A stretch of DNA of 64,000 nt from Ailanthus altissimus (lineage: Eukaryota > Streptophyta > Magnoliopsida > Sapindales > Simaroubaceae): assembly GCA_946807835.1 (NCBI GenBank), contig OX327690.1, positions 30,288,501 through 30,352,500 on the forward strand, in the 5' to 3' direction. Position 1 is the stretch's first letter. Every line of letters begins with the position of its first letter. The notes under the pieces were generated by a model, which was not told where the DNA came from, made no database searches, and was given only the letters and a program-made list of their open reading frames with translations. Below, piece after piece: positions 1 to 10,660 of the stretch. The position numbers were made by a program, and so were the translations under genes.

Positions 1-371
1 ACCACCAACTGGGACTCTTTTCAACTTCTAGTTGACGGGTTATATAATGCAAGTTCTTTTTCAGAATTGCTCAAAACAATCAAACCATTGCATGAACCAA
101 CAACTTCAGTGCCACCTCTGATATTCAAAGGGTGGTTGAGTTCAAGTGGGTTGTTCAAAGTATCAAAGTCCAAAGTGTAGAGACGCACACATATGAGAAT
201 AACACCGAGATTGGACTTGGTTTTGAGTGAATGGTTAAGATGGCACTTTATGAAATCTTGACCGTCGATTAAGAAACACAATGTTTTGGAAATGCATCTG
301 AAACGTACGAGACTCTTCACCGGTTGTCTGCATAAAATATCCATGATCACATCATGTGGGATTTTCGACAT
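1..371 (-). pseudogene. F-box protein, N-terminal part, frameshifted and cut by window edge
   Basis: The ATG at 371 (MSKIPHDVIMDIL) aligns with the start of the intact paralogue at 3949. The upstream in-frame Met at 506 adds residues with no counterpart there. The first ~45 residues form an F-box (IPHDVIMDIL..LPVKSL-type, here QPVKSLVRFRCISK), which normally binds SKP1 in an SCF ubiquitin ligase. The start of the F-box-associated region follows (GSCNGLIVLSNSEKELALYNPSTR). The frame then closes at TGA 21-23, directly after NPSTR, where the paralogue continues with KLFKLPVE. Reading past the stop in the next frame gives a similar KL..VPV segment, so a one-base deletion near 25-30 is the simplest explanation. 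The rest of the gene is outside the window. The alternative is a sequencing error in an intact gene. Confidence 0.75.
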
Positions 372-506
372 TTTTGGAATTTTGGTGCTCGGTCTGTTTT
401 GGGGTTCTTCGGAAGGAAGCCATAAGCGAGGGGCGCTTGAAAGTGGGAAGGGCAAAGATCCGTTTTGGTCAATATGAAATTCCAGAAATGTACATGTTTT
501 AAGCAT

Positions 507-2423
507 ATTGTTGCTAAAAATTAGTGGGCGGTTTAGTCATGTGGCGGCAAATCTTCGTTGTTAATTAAACAAGTGATGTCTATATTGGTGATCAGATGAT
601 GCGGCGAATGGGAAGCGACAAGATTCAGGAAGGCACAGAAAATATTTGGTCAAAATCAGAGGGTCCGACAAAGATCTGTCTTGGACCCATGTTGGATTTT
701 TTTTCCCCTAAAAGTTAAAAAATAAATAGAACGTCAAATTTAGGAAACTCTTTTATATAAGTCAATTTGTCACATGTAACATCTGATTATTTATCTTTTA
801 ATCAATCATTGGAGAAAAGAATCGATACACTGTAAGCATGAACCGAACGGAGAGAGTGCAATTGCTGAATTAGACCGAGAAAGGTAGAACACCTTAGGGG
901 TATTTGTAACAAAATGTTTTTACAATTTTTTTTTAAAAAAAAAATCAAGTGAAATTTAAACTATATCTGTACCCAACTCAAATATAAACGGAGTTTGAAC
1001 CCCAAACCTCTTCATTCAACCATGAAATTTTACGAGTTAAATAAATTGACATCACAGAATGATTTTACCACTTGTTGCTATGGTAGGAGTGATGGTAACT
1101 AGATGGCAGTTTTGTAATTAAATGCTAAAGAAAAGAACCTTGTACCTTTGAACTCAAATGGGTTGAAATCTTTGAAACAAAAAGGCATGTCTCTACTCAA
1201 CTCAAATGAGACCAAACATTGGATCGAAATGCTAAGATCCATTACCCGTACAGAAAACGAATATCTTTGGGCCCATGTATTGGAAGGATTCCAAACCAAA
1301 AGTCAAATCAAGGGAACTTTATTTTCTTTTTGCTTGACTGGTAAAAACACAAGCCAATTTTCTGTACACGTCACATCTGCTAGATACTGCAACTTTCAAA
1401 CAAAAATTATTTCGCTGACGTTTATCTAATTTCCAGAAGTTTCTGTAGTTATTTCAAAAAAAAAAAAAAAGGGTCAGTGGAAGCACATCATTTTACATTA
1501 ATCCTTAATACTGCTGCAAATTCCTTGTTACAGCAAGATATCACTTAGTACACGTACAGCCCCAGGAATTTTCTGCTCCAGCATCCTTGGAAGAAAGAAA
1601 TATTAACCAAAATTTCAGTTCCATTTCTTGGTGAATGACAATGGGGTAGGGGGAAAAACAAAGAACATAATATTTTTGATACCTTGCAACAAGCTGATGG
1701 ATATGCTTCTGAAAGCATATTAAGGGCATCTTTCAGACTTTCACATTGTTTCTCAAAACATTTCTCTTTAAGCATCACTGACAGATTGATTGTTTCGGGT
1801 TAGCTCTGAAAAACTAATCAAGTGCTGAAAATCTTTAAAGCTACTCTATGATTTCTCCATGATAAGATCTGCAACAAAATTTCAATTTCCCTCTGGTTTG
1901 CATAAAAATGAACGATTGGTGGACAATGAATGAATCCATCCCAGATGAAAAAAAAATTATTTGAGCTATTCGTGTAGGTGCTACAACATCAAAAGGCATG
2001 ATTCCTTTTATTGGAACATCTTATACAAGTCAAACTTTCTTTCGAGACCATCTCAAATGAAAACACAGTCAGGCCCTCGCAAAAGCAAACAAAACCTAGT
2101 GCACTTGTTAAAACAGAGTATAATATGTGTTAAAAGAAACATTCTTCTATACCAATTCCCTTGGCCTTTTGTTATTGTCTTATGCTTGATACACTTCTTT
2201 GCATGTCATCCTGAGGAAGTATAACTAGTAACAATCTCATGAAATGTTGAAGTGATATTGAGAGAAAAGGGGAAAAAAAGCAGCATCAACAGAGTTTAAT
2301 TTAATCTGGCTACACTTATACATATAAAACCGCCTAGATCAAGTAAAAACCACAATGTATAAACCACAAGAAACTAATAAGAAAGCATCAAGTTAAAGGT
2401 AATGACGAAATTTATTAACTTAC
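507..2423. other. Spacer between the two F-box genes
   Basis: There is no complete gene here. Several homopolymer A runs occur (about 930-945 and 1457-1471). On the minus strand, about 1690-1790 reads as a short coding-like stretch (CFEKQCESLKDALNMLSEAYPSACCK) that ends at a GT donor-like site, CAAG|GTATCA. It could be a distal exon or 3'-UTR exon of the F-box transcript to its right. I cannot connect it in frame and do not call it a gene. Confidence 0.4.
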
Positions 2424-2509
2424 CTCTTCATACTTTGTTCCTATCCCGCATCGTTCTTCAGTTGATTGATTATAAAACCAGTTTAAATCCTTTTGACAGG
2501 AAATCATCC
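2424..2509 (-). other. Probable second exon (C-terminal end plus 3' UTR) of the F-box gene
   Basis: The intact F-box ORF ends at AACAG|GTGAGAT, a good 5' splice site at 2766/2765. A matching acceptor TTGCAG lies at 2515-2510, and a second donor GAG|GTAAGTT lies at 2424/2423. Splicing 2766 to 2509 keeps the frame: R395 is completed, 12 further residues are added (DDFLSKGFKLVL), and the frame stops with TAA at 2472-2470. The rest of this exon would be 3' UTR, followed by another intron. This is inferred from splice-site sequence only. Without splicing the protein simply ends at the TGA in the donor. Confidence 0.5.
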
Positions 2510-2761
2510 CTGCAAGGAATGCACAAGGCATTATGTCAAACAAATGTAAAGATGTAAACACAGGATAATCTAACATATAGATTAAAAATTCTAGAAATTT
2601 ATGCTCTAGATCACCGGAGAAATTAAAGAAACCAATGGTCAACATTGAAACTTATCGTGTTATCTAAGGATTAAGAATGCATCTAAGACAATAATTAACT
2701 ATTCAATCTTAAAAAAATAGCTTGAAGTTAAAAAAAAAAAAACAAATGAGTTTAAGTTATC

Positions 2762-3949
2762 TCACCTGTTCTTCCTACTTTGTTTCTTCTTTTCCTCTTG
2801 GTCCTCTGGCTTATTTTTACCAACACCGCCCTTATCAAGGGGAACAAGGCTTTCTACACATATGATGGCCACAAATGAATCCGGACTGCCATTAATCCTC
2901 AGAGTCTTCATTCTTTTCCTTCTGAAATTATACCATACAAGCTTTTCATCATTCACTTCCAAGAGAATCTTATCACCATCATCCCCATTTGAATAAACCA
3001 AGGGTCTCAAAAACCTCAAATTACTAATATTTCTACTCCTTTCAATCGAAAACATCTCAGTCCAGGATTCCTTCACCCCGTATTCCTTCATCATCCACAC
3101 ATCAACCTTCACTAAATCATAATTACACATCACACACAAATTCCCCTCCAGCACCCCCACATCCAATACAAAACCCTTGTTAGAATCACCATAAACAGGC
3201 TGTGGCAATATCCGAAACTCTTCAATCCCAAGATCAAAAGCCACAATCAAATTACCTAAACCAAACTCGGGCCTTCGAGGCAGCACCCAATGAACAACCC
3301 CATTAGCATACGCACCATAACCTCTTCTATGCAAAAGATGGTAATAAAATTGAAACATAAATCGAAGATAATTTGGTAAGTTCTTAACCCTTCTCCAAGA
3401 TTTAGTTTTGAAACTAAAAACCTTAACTTCATATTCAAAAAAACAACCTAGACTATCGTCCTCATCTTTCTTAAACTGCACCATCCTCACAACTTTATAA
3501 TCATCACTAATAAAATCATGACCAAAACCATAAAACACAAAACCCCGGATACAGAATTTTTCGGGCAAATCAATACACTCAACAGGCAACTTGAATAACT
3601 TTCTAGTTGCGGGGTTAAATAAAGCCAAGTCTAGGTCAGAATTGGACAAAGCGAGCAACCCATTACATGAACCAAAGACTTCAGTACCAGTCCAAATGCT
3701 TTCTGGGTAGTAGTTAAAAGGGGTGGCTTTATCGAGAGAATCAAGGTCCACGGAATAAAGATGCAAACCTTTGAGGATCAATCGGAGATGGGATTTCGTT
3801 GAAATGGAATGGCTCAATTGAAGTTTGATGAAATCTGGATCGTCGATGAGGGAGCACAACGGCTTTGAAAGGCACCGGAAACGTAATAGAGTTTTTACCG
3901 GTAACTGGTAAAGGGTGTTGGTTATTAAATCTTGTGGGACTCTGGACAT
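2762..3949 (-). CDS. F-box protein with F-box-associated (FBA) domain
   Basis: This single large exon encodes 395 residues from the ATG at 3949, a normal length for plant F-box/FBA proteins. Residues 1-45 are the F-box (VPQDLITNTLYQLPVKTLLRFRCLSKPLCSLI), the part that docks on SKP1 in SCF ubiquitin ligases. Residues about 90-340 form the FBA region, with the family signatures GSCNGLLALSN, LALFNPATRKL, FYGFGHDFISDDYKVVR, VKVFSFKTKSWRRV and NGVVHWVLPR. FBA regions recruit substrates, and the target cannot be deduced here. The C-terminus is a basic/acidic tail (EDQEEKKKQSRKNR). The stop TGA lies inside a GTGAG splice donor, so the transcript probably continues into an exon at 2424-2509. A frameshifted paralogue lies 2.4 kb away on the same strand, indicating tandem duplication. 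This copy has no lesion. Confidence 0.88.
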   Translation of the reverse strand: MSRVPQDLITNTLYQLPVKTLLRFRCLSKPLCSLIDDPDFIKLQLSHSISTKSHLRLILKGLHLYSVDLDSLDKATPFNYYPESIWTGTEVFGSCNGLLALSNSDLDLALFNPATRKLFKLPVECIDLPEKFCIRGFVFYGFGHDFISDDYKVVRMVQFKKDEDDSLGCFFEYEVKVFSFKTKSWRRVKNLPNYLRFMFQFYYHLLHRRGYGAYANGVVHWVLPRRPEFGLGNLIVAFDLGIEEFRILPQPVYGDSNKGFVLDVGVLEGNLCVMCNYDLVKVDVWMMKEYGVKESWTEMFSIERSRNISNLRFLRPLVYSNGDDGDKILLEVNDEKLVWYNFRRKRMKTLRINGSPDSFVAIICVESLVPLDKGGVGKNKPEDQEEKKKQSRKNR

Positions 3950-4160
3950 TGTTGTGTTATTAGGTTTTGTTTGGTGTATATAAAAAAAAAAGGGTTTGTT
4001 TCGTGAGAGGAAAAATGGAAAACGGAAGCAAAGGAAATGAAATGAAATATGGAAATGTGTAGAAGCAAAGAAATTGAAGAAAATGGAGGCGAAGGCGAAG
4101 AAAGCAAGAGAGAGAGAAGAGAACTGCGTGACAGGTGGTGGGTGTCATGTGAGAAGGTTA

Positions 4161-4167
4161 TTTTATA
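4161..4167 (-). promoter_or_regulatory. Candidate TATA box of the F-box gene
   Basis: Read on the minus strand this is TATAAAA, about 212 bp upstream of the ATG at 3949. The transcribed leader in between is CT-rich (CTCTCTCTCTTGC around 4105), as is common for plant 5' UTRs. A second TATA-like string at about 3976-3983 is too close to the ATG to be the main one. Confidence 0.4.
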
Positions 4168-4199
4168 TGTACGGATCGAGATTTAGTTTCCTAAAATGG

Positions 4200-5075
4200 A
4201 TGGCGTGATGGTAGGATTGGGAATGATACGGGAAGGGATGGGAATCATATTTTTCATTTCTATATTTATACGGGGTGAGATATTTTATATTTGTCTTATA
4301 TTTAATTTATGTAATTTGAGTTTAAAGTGAAAAATTTATAAGATAGAAATTTTTTATATTTTATATTTTTAATTAATATTTTAAAATATTTCTTAATTTA
4401 TATTAATTTAATTTTATAAAATAATTTTTTATCCATATAATTATAATATATTAAAAAATTATCCTAAAAAAATTATTTTAAAATTTAAATTTTTTTTTAC
4501 AAATTTTAAATTTTGATAATTAAAAATTTTCATAAAAAAAATATTAACATTATAAAATTTCTACAAACAAACTTTTCATCTTTTGAATTAAAGTTTCATG
4601 TGATAATAAGTCAAATTTTAATAAATAAATAAATTAGCGGAACGACTAATAAGAGGCCAAATGCGATTAGATAAATTTTTTAATTTTTCGTTTTAATTTT
4701 ATATATGATACTAAATGAATAGGTTTAATAAAAAAAAAATTTGAAATGTTTATATTTTATCAACATTAAAAAAGGAGAACTCTTTTTTATTTCAATAACA
4801 AAGAATAAATTTTAAGGGGAACAAAAACTATTATTAAATTTTTTTAATTATGTTATTAAATTAGATTTTTGAGTTGGGTTTGGAGAAACCAAACCATCCC
4901 CATCTCTAACCCGAATTTAATTTGGGAATGGATCAACTTTTCTATACCTGTCCCATTCCCAAAAAATAATAAAAGTGCAATCTAAAATTCCCATCATAAA
5001 GTGCAATATGAAATTTGCCCCAATTGGGGCAGGTTCATTTTGAGACGTATTATTACATATATGTTTTTTTTTTAA
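4200..5075. other. AT-rich intergenic DNA
   Basis: This is extremely AT-rich DNA with long A or T runs and no coding potential on either strand. I see no recognisable feature apart from low complexity. Confidence 0.5.
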
Positions 5076-5273
5076 AGAGTAATGCTACTTTTTTAATAAT
5101 ATCTTTTTTTTTATTAATTTGTATCAAATTATTAAATTATAAAATAATATATTTTAAAATTTTTTATTATATTATTTTATTATTTAATAGTTGTTTGATA
5201 TATTATTTAAGACGAAAAATTTGGATATAATTTGAGTATGGTAGAATTATTATTTTGAAAATAATAACATTAA
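5076..5273. repeat. MITE-like inverted-repeat element
   Basis: The unit starts with AGAGTAATGCTACTTTTTTA. Its far end, read on the other strand, begins TAATGTTATTATTTTCAAAA, so the ends form imperfect terminal inverted repeats. The interior is AT-rich and non-coding. A second unit with a closely similar start lies immediately downstream at 5288. A non-autonomous DNA transposon (MITE) is the best reading, but no target duplication is clear. Confidence 0.35.
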
Positions 5274-5287
5274 ACATTCAAATTTTT

Positions 5288-5460
5288 AGAGTAATGTTAT
5301 ACTTTTCAAATGTTATCTTAAAATTTCATTCTAAATTTATATATCAAACAAATATTAAGCTATAAAATAGTAAAATTTTAAAATATACATTATATTATTT
5401 TATTATTTAATATTTTTAAAGATATTATTTAAAAATAATATTTAAAAAATATAGCATCAT
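5288..5460. repeat. MITE-like inverted-repeat element
   Basis: The left end is AGAGTAATGTTATACTTTTC. The right end, read on the minus strand, is AAATGATGCTATATTTTTTA and continues as a matching arm of about 35 bp. The unit of about 173 bp can fold on itself over most of its length and has no ORF. It shares its start with the neighbouring unit at 5076 and resembles the elements at 14905 and 26860. Confidence 0.45.
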
Positions 5461-6471
5461 TTAATTTTTTATACAAATCGACGTGATATACAAATATTAA
5501 ATGACACAATTCATTTTATTTTATTTTATTAAAATTTATATTTTATTTATATTAATTTATATAAAAAAAAATTGTATGTTTAATATTATATAATTTAAAA
5601 TTATAAAAAATAAATTATTTAATAAATATTTGATACATTACTTAACATGAAAATTTTAGAATTAAAATTGAAAAAGTAGTATTATGTTTTATTTTTAAGT
5701 CTAAAGTGACTATGTACATTTTTTTTTTCGGTGGTTTCAAGAGATTCCTGTTTTGTTTGACAAGACATTAACCAGTTTTTGGGAGTCCGTGGGTGTAGTT
5801 TGGATTAATTGATAAAGTATTTTTTAAATAGAATTAATAAATTTAGTGTTTATATTTCATCTATTTTGGAGTGAAAAGAGGTATGCTTTATATTTTAGAT
5901 AATAAAAAAAAACAATTAATTTAGTAGTTTCACGTTTTCAAATGAGAAATTGTCCATTACATTTATATTTTAGATAATAAAAAATAATTAATTTTAGGAG
6001 TTTTAAGATTTTGAATGAGAAATTGTCAATTACTTTTTTTTTTTTTAAAAGTAATTTTTTTTTATATAAGGTAAAGGATTTGAATTCTTAACCTTTATTA
6101 AAGTGAGGTAAAAATGTAATACCAACTCTTATTTCTGGACTATTAACACTAGTATTTAAAAAATAATTAACTATTCTAAAAATATAAAGAAAATAATTGG
6201 TAATTTCCTATCTAAAATAAAAATTCTTTTGATCTCAATTTTTTTTTTTGTATTTTTTTTAAGATTACATAGGTTACATTAATGATATTACAATCAGATT
6301 AAATTATCAAGATGTTGTTGAGAGCAATATATACAATTTTGAGTATATCTTATCTTGAACTAGAAAGCTCTCATAAAAGATGAAGAATAAATCATGATAT
6401 TTATAAGAGCTTAAACGTACGATCTAGTAGGGAGGCAGCTAAGAGTTTTTTTATTGTATTTTTTTAATGTA
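5461..6471. other. AT-rich intergenic DNA left of the copia insertion
   Basis: There are no genes. Two short blocks around 5893-5920 and 5964-5990 repeat each other (TATATTTTAGATAATAAAAA followed by AATTAATTT), a local direct duplication. The segment ends with CTAAT at 6472-6476, the left target-site duplication of the copia element. Confidence 0.4.
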
Positions 6472-6476
6472 CTAAT

Positions 6477-7927
6477 TGTTGGTATGTAAATAAAAAATTA
6501 TCTTTCTAATAAAATAAATGCACCGAAAGTCAGATAGTCTTGTTTATAATTACATGTATAGGGATAGAAGATTATCTCAATTTCTTACTATGGCAGATCT
6601 TGAATTGATTGGTTGCAATATTCTCTACTATCCTTAATCTTCATACTCAACGTGTGTGGGCGCGTGGATCTTTCTTAATCTCTAAAACTACTAAGACCTA
6701 AATCTGAAAGAATGGTATTAACTAATTATTTTTTTCACGTAAGAATACGTAAAAGAATTTTTCTCTGTATAGTTATGGTCTTTTTTTCTTATTACACACC
6801 TCCCATATATATAGAGATTTCTCTTGAATAGTTAGAATTTGATTAGAATTAAAAAATTAGAGTTTGATTAGGATTTGAGCTAGTAGATGGACTGCAAGAC
6901 CTATGGGTTTCCTAGCTCCAACTTAAAAGGCATAGTCTTTATTATCTTATAATACACAAATTCTTCTAAGTTAACCCCAGGCTATTCCACTAAAAGCCAA
7001 TGACTGTACTTTAGTAATCCATGTTATAAAATAAAATCTATTTAATTAAAACTCTATTTAAATTAAATTAAATTAAATTAAAACTCCTTTTAATTAAATT
7101 ATGCTTGATCTTTAGACTAACAATAACTACTTAATTATCCCTCTAATTGATGTCTATAATTAAAGTTAGGCCTTGAAAAAATGTCTTACATTTTTAATTA
7201 CTTATTTGCCAGTCACTGAATGCTCTAATGATCACTTTTAATATATCTATGTTTGTAAATAAATTTACAAATAAATATTATTATTCAATAAATAATTTAT
7301 TGAATAAACTATGGCTACAAATTCTAATGATCAAATACTGCAAACAGCTTAGGTGGACATTAACTATTACTTCCGTCTTGCAAATACACGCTTTTACGAC
7401 CCATGAAATTATATCTCCAAGCTATTGAGGTTTTGACCGTTTATATAGATCGCACTCCGTGATAACTTAAAAGATACAACGTATGAGTGTAAATTCATTA
7501 CCTGCTCAGGATTAAGATCAATCAAGCTTATTAAAGTTTTTGTGAATTAAAATCTATGACAATTAGTTAACCATATCGAAATTCACAGTAGTCCTGTTTA
7601 ATGGATCATATATACTAGTTTTTCTACTCGAAGTCTCTACTTCGATGATCAAGGTAAATCATCCACTATAAAGAAGTAGAAAAACTATAACCTTATATAA
7701 TGAAATGCTTTTTTTTTATTAATAATTGTGAACTAGATTTAATTTATAAAGAACTTGTGATCTATGCCCTCTGTATTAGCATCATATGCATAATACATAG
7801 ATCACATACTTTATAAATATGGGCTCATCAATGTATGCTTAATTATATGTATGAATAAACTTTATTAATCTAATAAAATATTATTACACAAGCTGTAAGG
7901 ACATAAAATAATATAAAATGTCTAACA
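6477..7927 (-). repeat. 3' LTR of the copia element
   Basis: This 1451-bp LTR has termini TGTTGG and CTAACA. It contains a perfect palindrome at 7281-7307 (13-bp arms around one base) that is conserved in all copies of this LTR in the window. The polypurine tract lies just outside it at about 7928-7940. It is 55 bp longer than the partner LTR because of small indels. Confidence 0.92.
7281..7307. repeat. Perfect palindrome inside the LTR
   Basis: Two 13-bp arms (TTATTCAATAAAT and its complement) surround a single A. The same 27-bp palindrome occurs at 12853-12879, 24809-24835 and 63592-63618, always at the equivalent LTR position, although the surrounding LTR sequence has diverged. Confidence 0.85.
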
Positions 7928-7962
7928 ATCTCCTACTTGCCCTAAAGCATGCCGGGCACCTG

Positions 7963-10660
7963 TCAAACTCCTATATCATATATATAAGTTTCAAAACACT
8001 TTACTGGCAATGATTTGGTGAATGAATCCGCTAGATTTTTTGCTGATGTAATATTGAATACTATAACTTCACCCTTTTGCACTAGCTCCCGTACTAAATG
8101 GTATTTTTTCTCAATGTATTTTTCTTTCTTGTGGTATCTTGGTTCCTTGAATTGTGCTACAGCTCCACTATTATCACAATAAATAACAATGGGCATCTTA
8201 GCACTAGGTACCACTTCAAGTTCCATAAAGAACTTGCGGAGCTATACAGCATTTTTTGCAGCTTCTGATGCAGCTACATATTCAGCTTCTATGGTAGAGT
8301 CTGCAATGCATGATTACTTTGCATTCCTCCAACTAATAGCCTCACTACCTAAAGTAAACACATATCCTGAGATAGATCTTCGGGCATCCTTATCTGATTA
8401 GAAATTTGAATCTGCATACCTAATAGGCATAAGATCCTCATTAGAATACACGAGCATATAATCTTTCGTTCTTCGAAGGTACTTGAATATATGCTTTACT
8501 GCAGTCCAGTGTTCTAGTCTTGGATTAGATTGATATCTGCTGACCATGCTAACTGCATAGAAAATATTTGGTCTAGTACATAGCATTGCATATATAAGAC
8601 TTCCTACTGCTAATGCATAAGGAATTCCTCCCATGTGATCTATCTCTTCAGGAGTTTTGAGACACTGATTCTTAGATAGATCAATTCCATGTCTAAAAGG
8701 AAGTGATCCCTTTTTGGATTCATTCATAGCAAACCTAATCAGAATTTTGTCTATATATACAATTTGAGATAAAACTAACATCCTATTTTTACGATCTCTC
8801 AATAGCTTAATTCCAATGATGTATCTAGCTTCACCTAAGTCCTTCATATCAAATTGGTTAGATAACCAAATTTTAACTGATGGTAATGCTCCTACATCAT
8901 TTTCAATGAGTAATATATCATCTATATACAGGACTAAAAAAATCACCAACTGTCTATCTATCTTTTTGTAAACACAAGGTTCACAGGGTTTTAATCAAAA
9001 CCAAATAATTTGATTGCCTGATCAAATCGGATGTTCCATGATCTAGATGTTTCTTTAAGCCCCTAGATAGATTTGTGCAGTTTGCAAACTATGTGCTCTT
9101 GGCCTATAACTATAAAACCATCTGGGTGTATCATAAAAATACTCTCTTCAAGATTGCCATTAAGAAAGACAGTCTTGACATTTATTTTTCAAATCTCATA
9201 ATCAAGATTTACTGCAATGGATAAGAGAATTCTAATAGACTTAAGCATGATTATCGACGAAAAGGTCTCCTCATAATCGATACATTCTTTCTGAGTGTAC
9301 CATTTAGCAACAAGCCTCACTTTAAAAGTTTTCACCTTTCCATCTACCCATCTCTTTCTCTTGTAGACCCATTTACAACCTATGAGTTTTATCTCTTCAG
9401 GTTTCTCTACAAGTTCCCAGAATTTATTGGAATACATGGAATCCAATTCTGATTTCAAAGCTTTATGCCAATGGTTTGCATCTCTATTAACCTCTGCTTC
9501 ATAATAACCAGTGGGATCTAGTTCATACTCATTAGACACTGCCTGAAATGACTCTTCAATTAACATGTACCTAGTTGGACGTCTAATAATCTTTCCACTA
9601 TGACAAAGTACCGGTGGTTGTTGTTCTGCAACTGGCTCTGGTTGGTTTTCATGATCTAGATTAGGAATTAACTCATTGACTCTATCAAGCACAATATTAT
9701 AGTTCCTAGATAACTCATCAAAAATTGTCTTACTCCTAGGCTTAAAGTCTTTCATATAGTATTCTTCAAGAAAGATTGCATTAGTGCTAACTAAAATACT
9801 TTTTTATCTTAAGAACTATGAAAAGACTTCCTCTTGTTCCTTTAGGATAGCTAACAAACAGATAAACTTTTGACTTAGATTCTAACTTGTCTGTCTTCTC
9901 TTTTAGCACATATGCTGGACAACCCCATATATGTATATGACGTAAACTTGGTTTATGTCCTATCCGTGTTTTAGGGACTGATTTAAATGGAATTAAGTTA
10001 AGAAGATACATGGCTATTTTTAAGGCATAACCCTATAATGAGATAAGTAAAGTTAAATAACTCATCATTGACGCCACTAACTCATCATTGACCCCACTAA
10101 CTCATCATTGACCTCACTATTTCAATAAGAGTTCTATTTCTCATTTCTATTACACTATTTTGCGGGGGTGACTCTGGTGCAGTCAACTGGGATAATATCC
10201 CATTGTCTAATAAATAATTCCTGAACTCACTATAGAGGTATTCGCTATCTTGATCAGATCGAAGTGCTTTTATGTGTTTTTCTAATTGCCTTTCTACTTC
10301 TGCCTGAAACTCTATAAATTTATCAAATGCCTCAGACTTGTGGCACATTAGGTATACATAACCGAATCTAGAATAATCATTAATGAAAATGATGAAATAT
10401 TTATAACCTCCCCTAGCTTGTGTGTTCATGAGCCCACACATATCAGAGTACATTAATTTTAACGTTTTAGTAGCTTTATTACCTTTAGCATTAAAGGGTC
10501 TTCTAGTCATTTTACCTTCTATACAGGATTTGTAGACTGATAATGGTTAAATATCTATTGAACTCAAAATTCCATCTTTGAAAAGTCTTTGGATCCTATC
10601 TAGACTAATATGACCAAGACGTAGATGCCATAGATACGTTTAGGGAAGTCTTATCTAGTA
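7963..10660 (-). pseudogene. Copia pol remnant: integrase, reverse transcriptase, RNase H
   Basis: Read right to left, the pieces are as follows. A GAG-pre-integrase motif lies near 10560-10660 (LWHLRLGHISLDRIQRLF region, with a stop after it). The integrase core is at 10097-10510 (SDMCG, RSDQD and IEMRNRTL around the D, D and E positions). The reverse transcriptase N-terminal half is at 9189-9755 (GCKWVYKRK, RLVAKW, DYEETFS). The catalytic half is at 8398-8949 (YIDDILLI, GSLIYAMLCTRPNIFYAVSMVSRY), and the RNase H tail is at 7963-8226 (YCDNSGAVA, ERKYH-type, ADSFTK). The pieces are separated by stops and frame changes, and an internal triplication at 10061-10119 breaks the integrase end. A functional polyprotein is impossible. 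Confidence 0.9.
10061..10119. repeat. Three tandem 20-bp units inside the integrase remnant
   Basis: The unit CTCATCATTGACNCCACTAA is repeated three times (10061, 10081, 10101; the last copy is incomplete), varying at one or two bases. It sits exactly where the integrase ORF ends (minus-strand SMMS) and adds about 40 bp, shifting the frame. This is slippage or a local duplication after the element was inserted. Confidence 0.8.

Noticed and set aside
286..477. Plus-strand ORF across the first F-box gene
   Set aside because: It is antisense to a clear F-box coding frame, with no motif of its own.
1541..1778. Short minus-strand frames that look like exons
   Set aside because: A donor-like end is visible, but the upstream frame closes immediately and no acceptor fits. 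It is kept only as a remark in the spacer entry.
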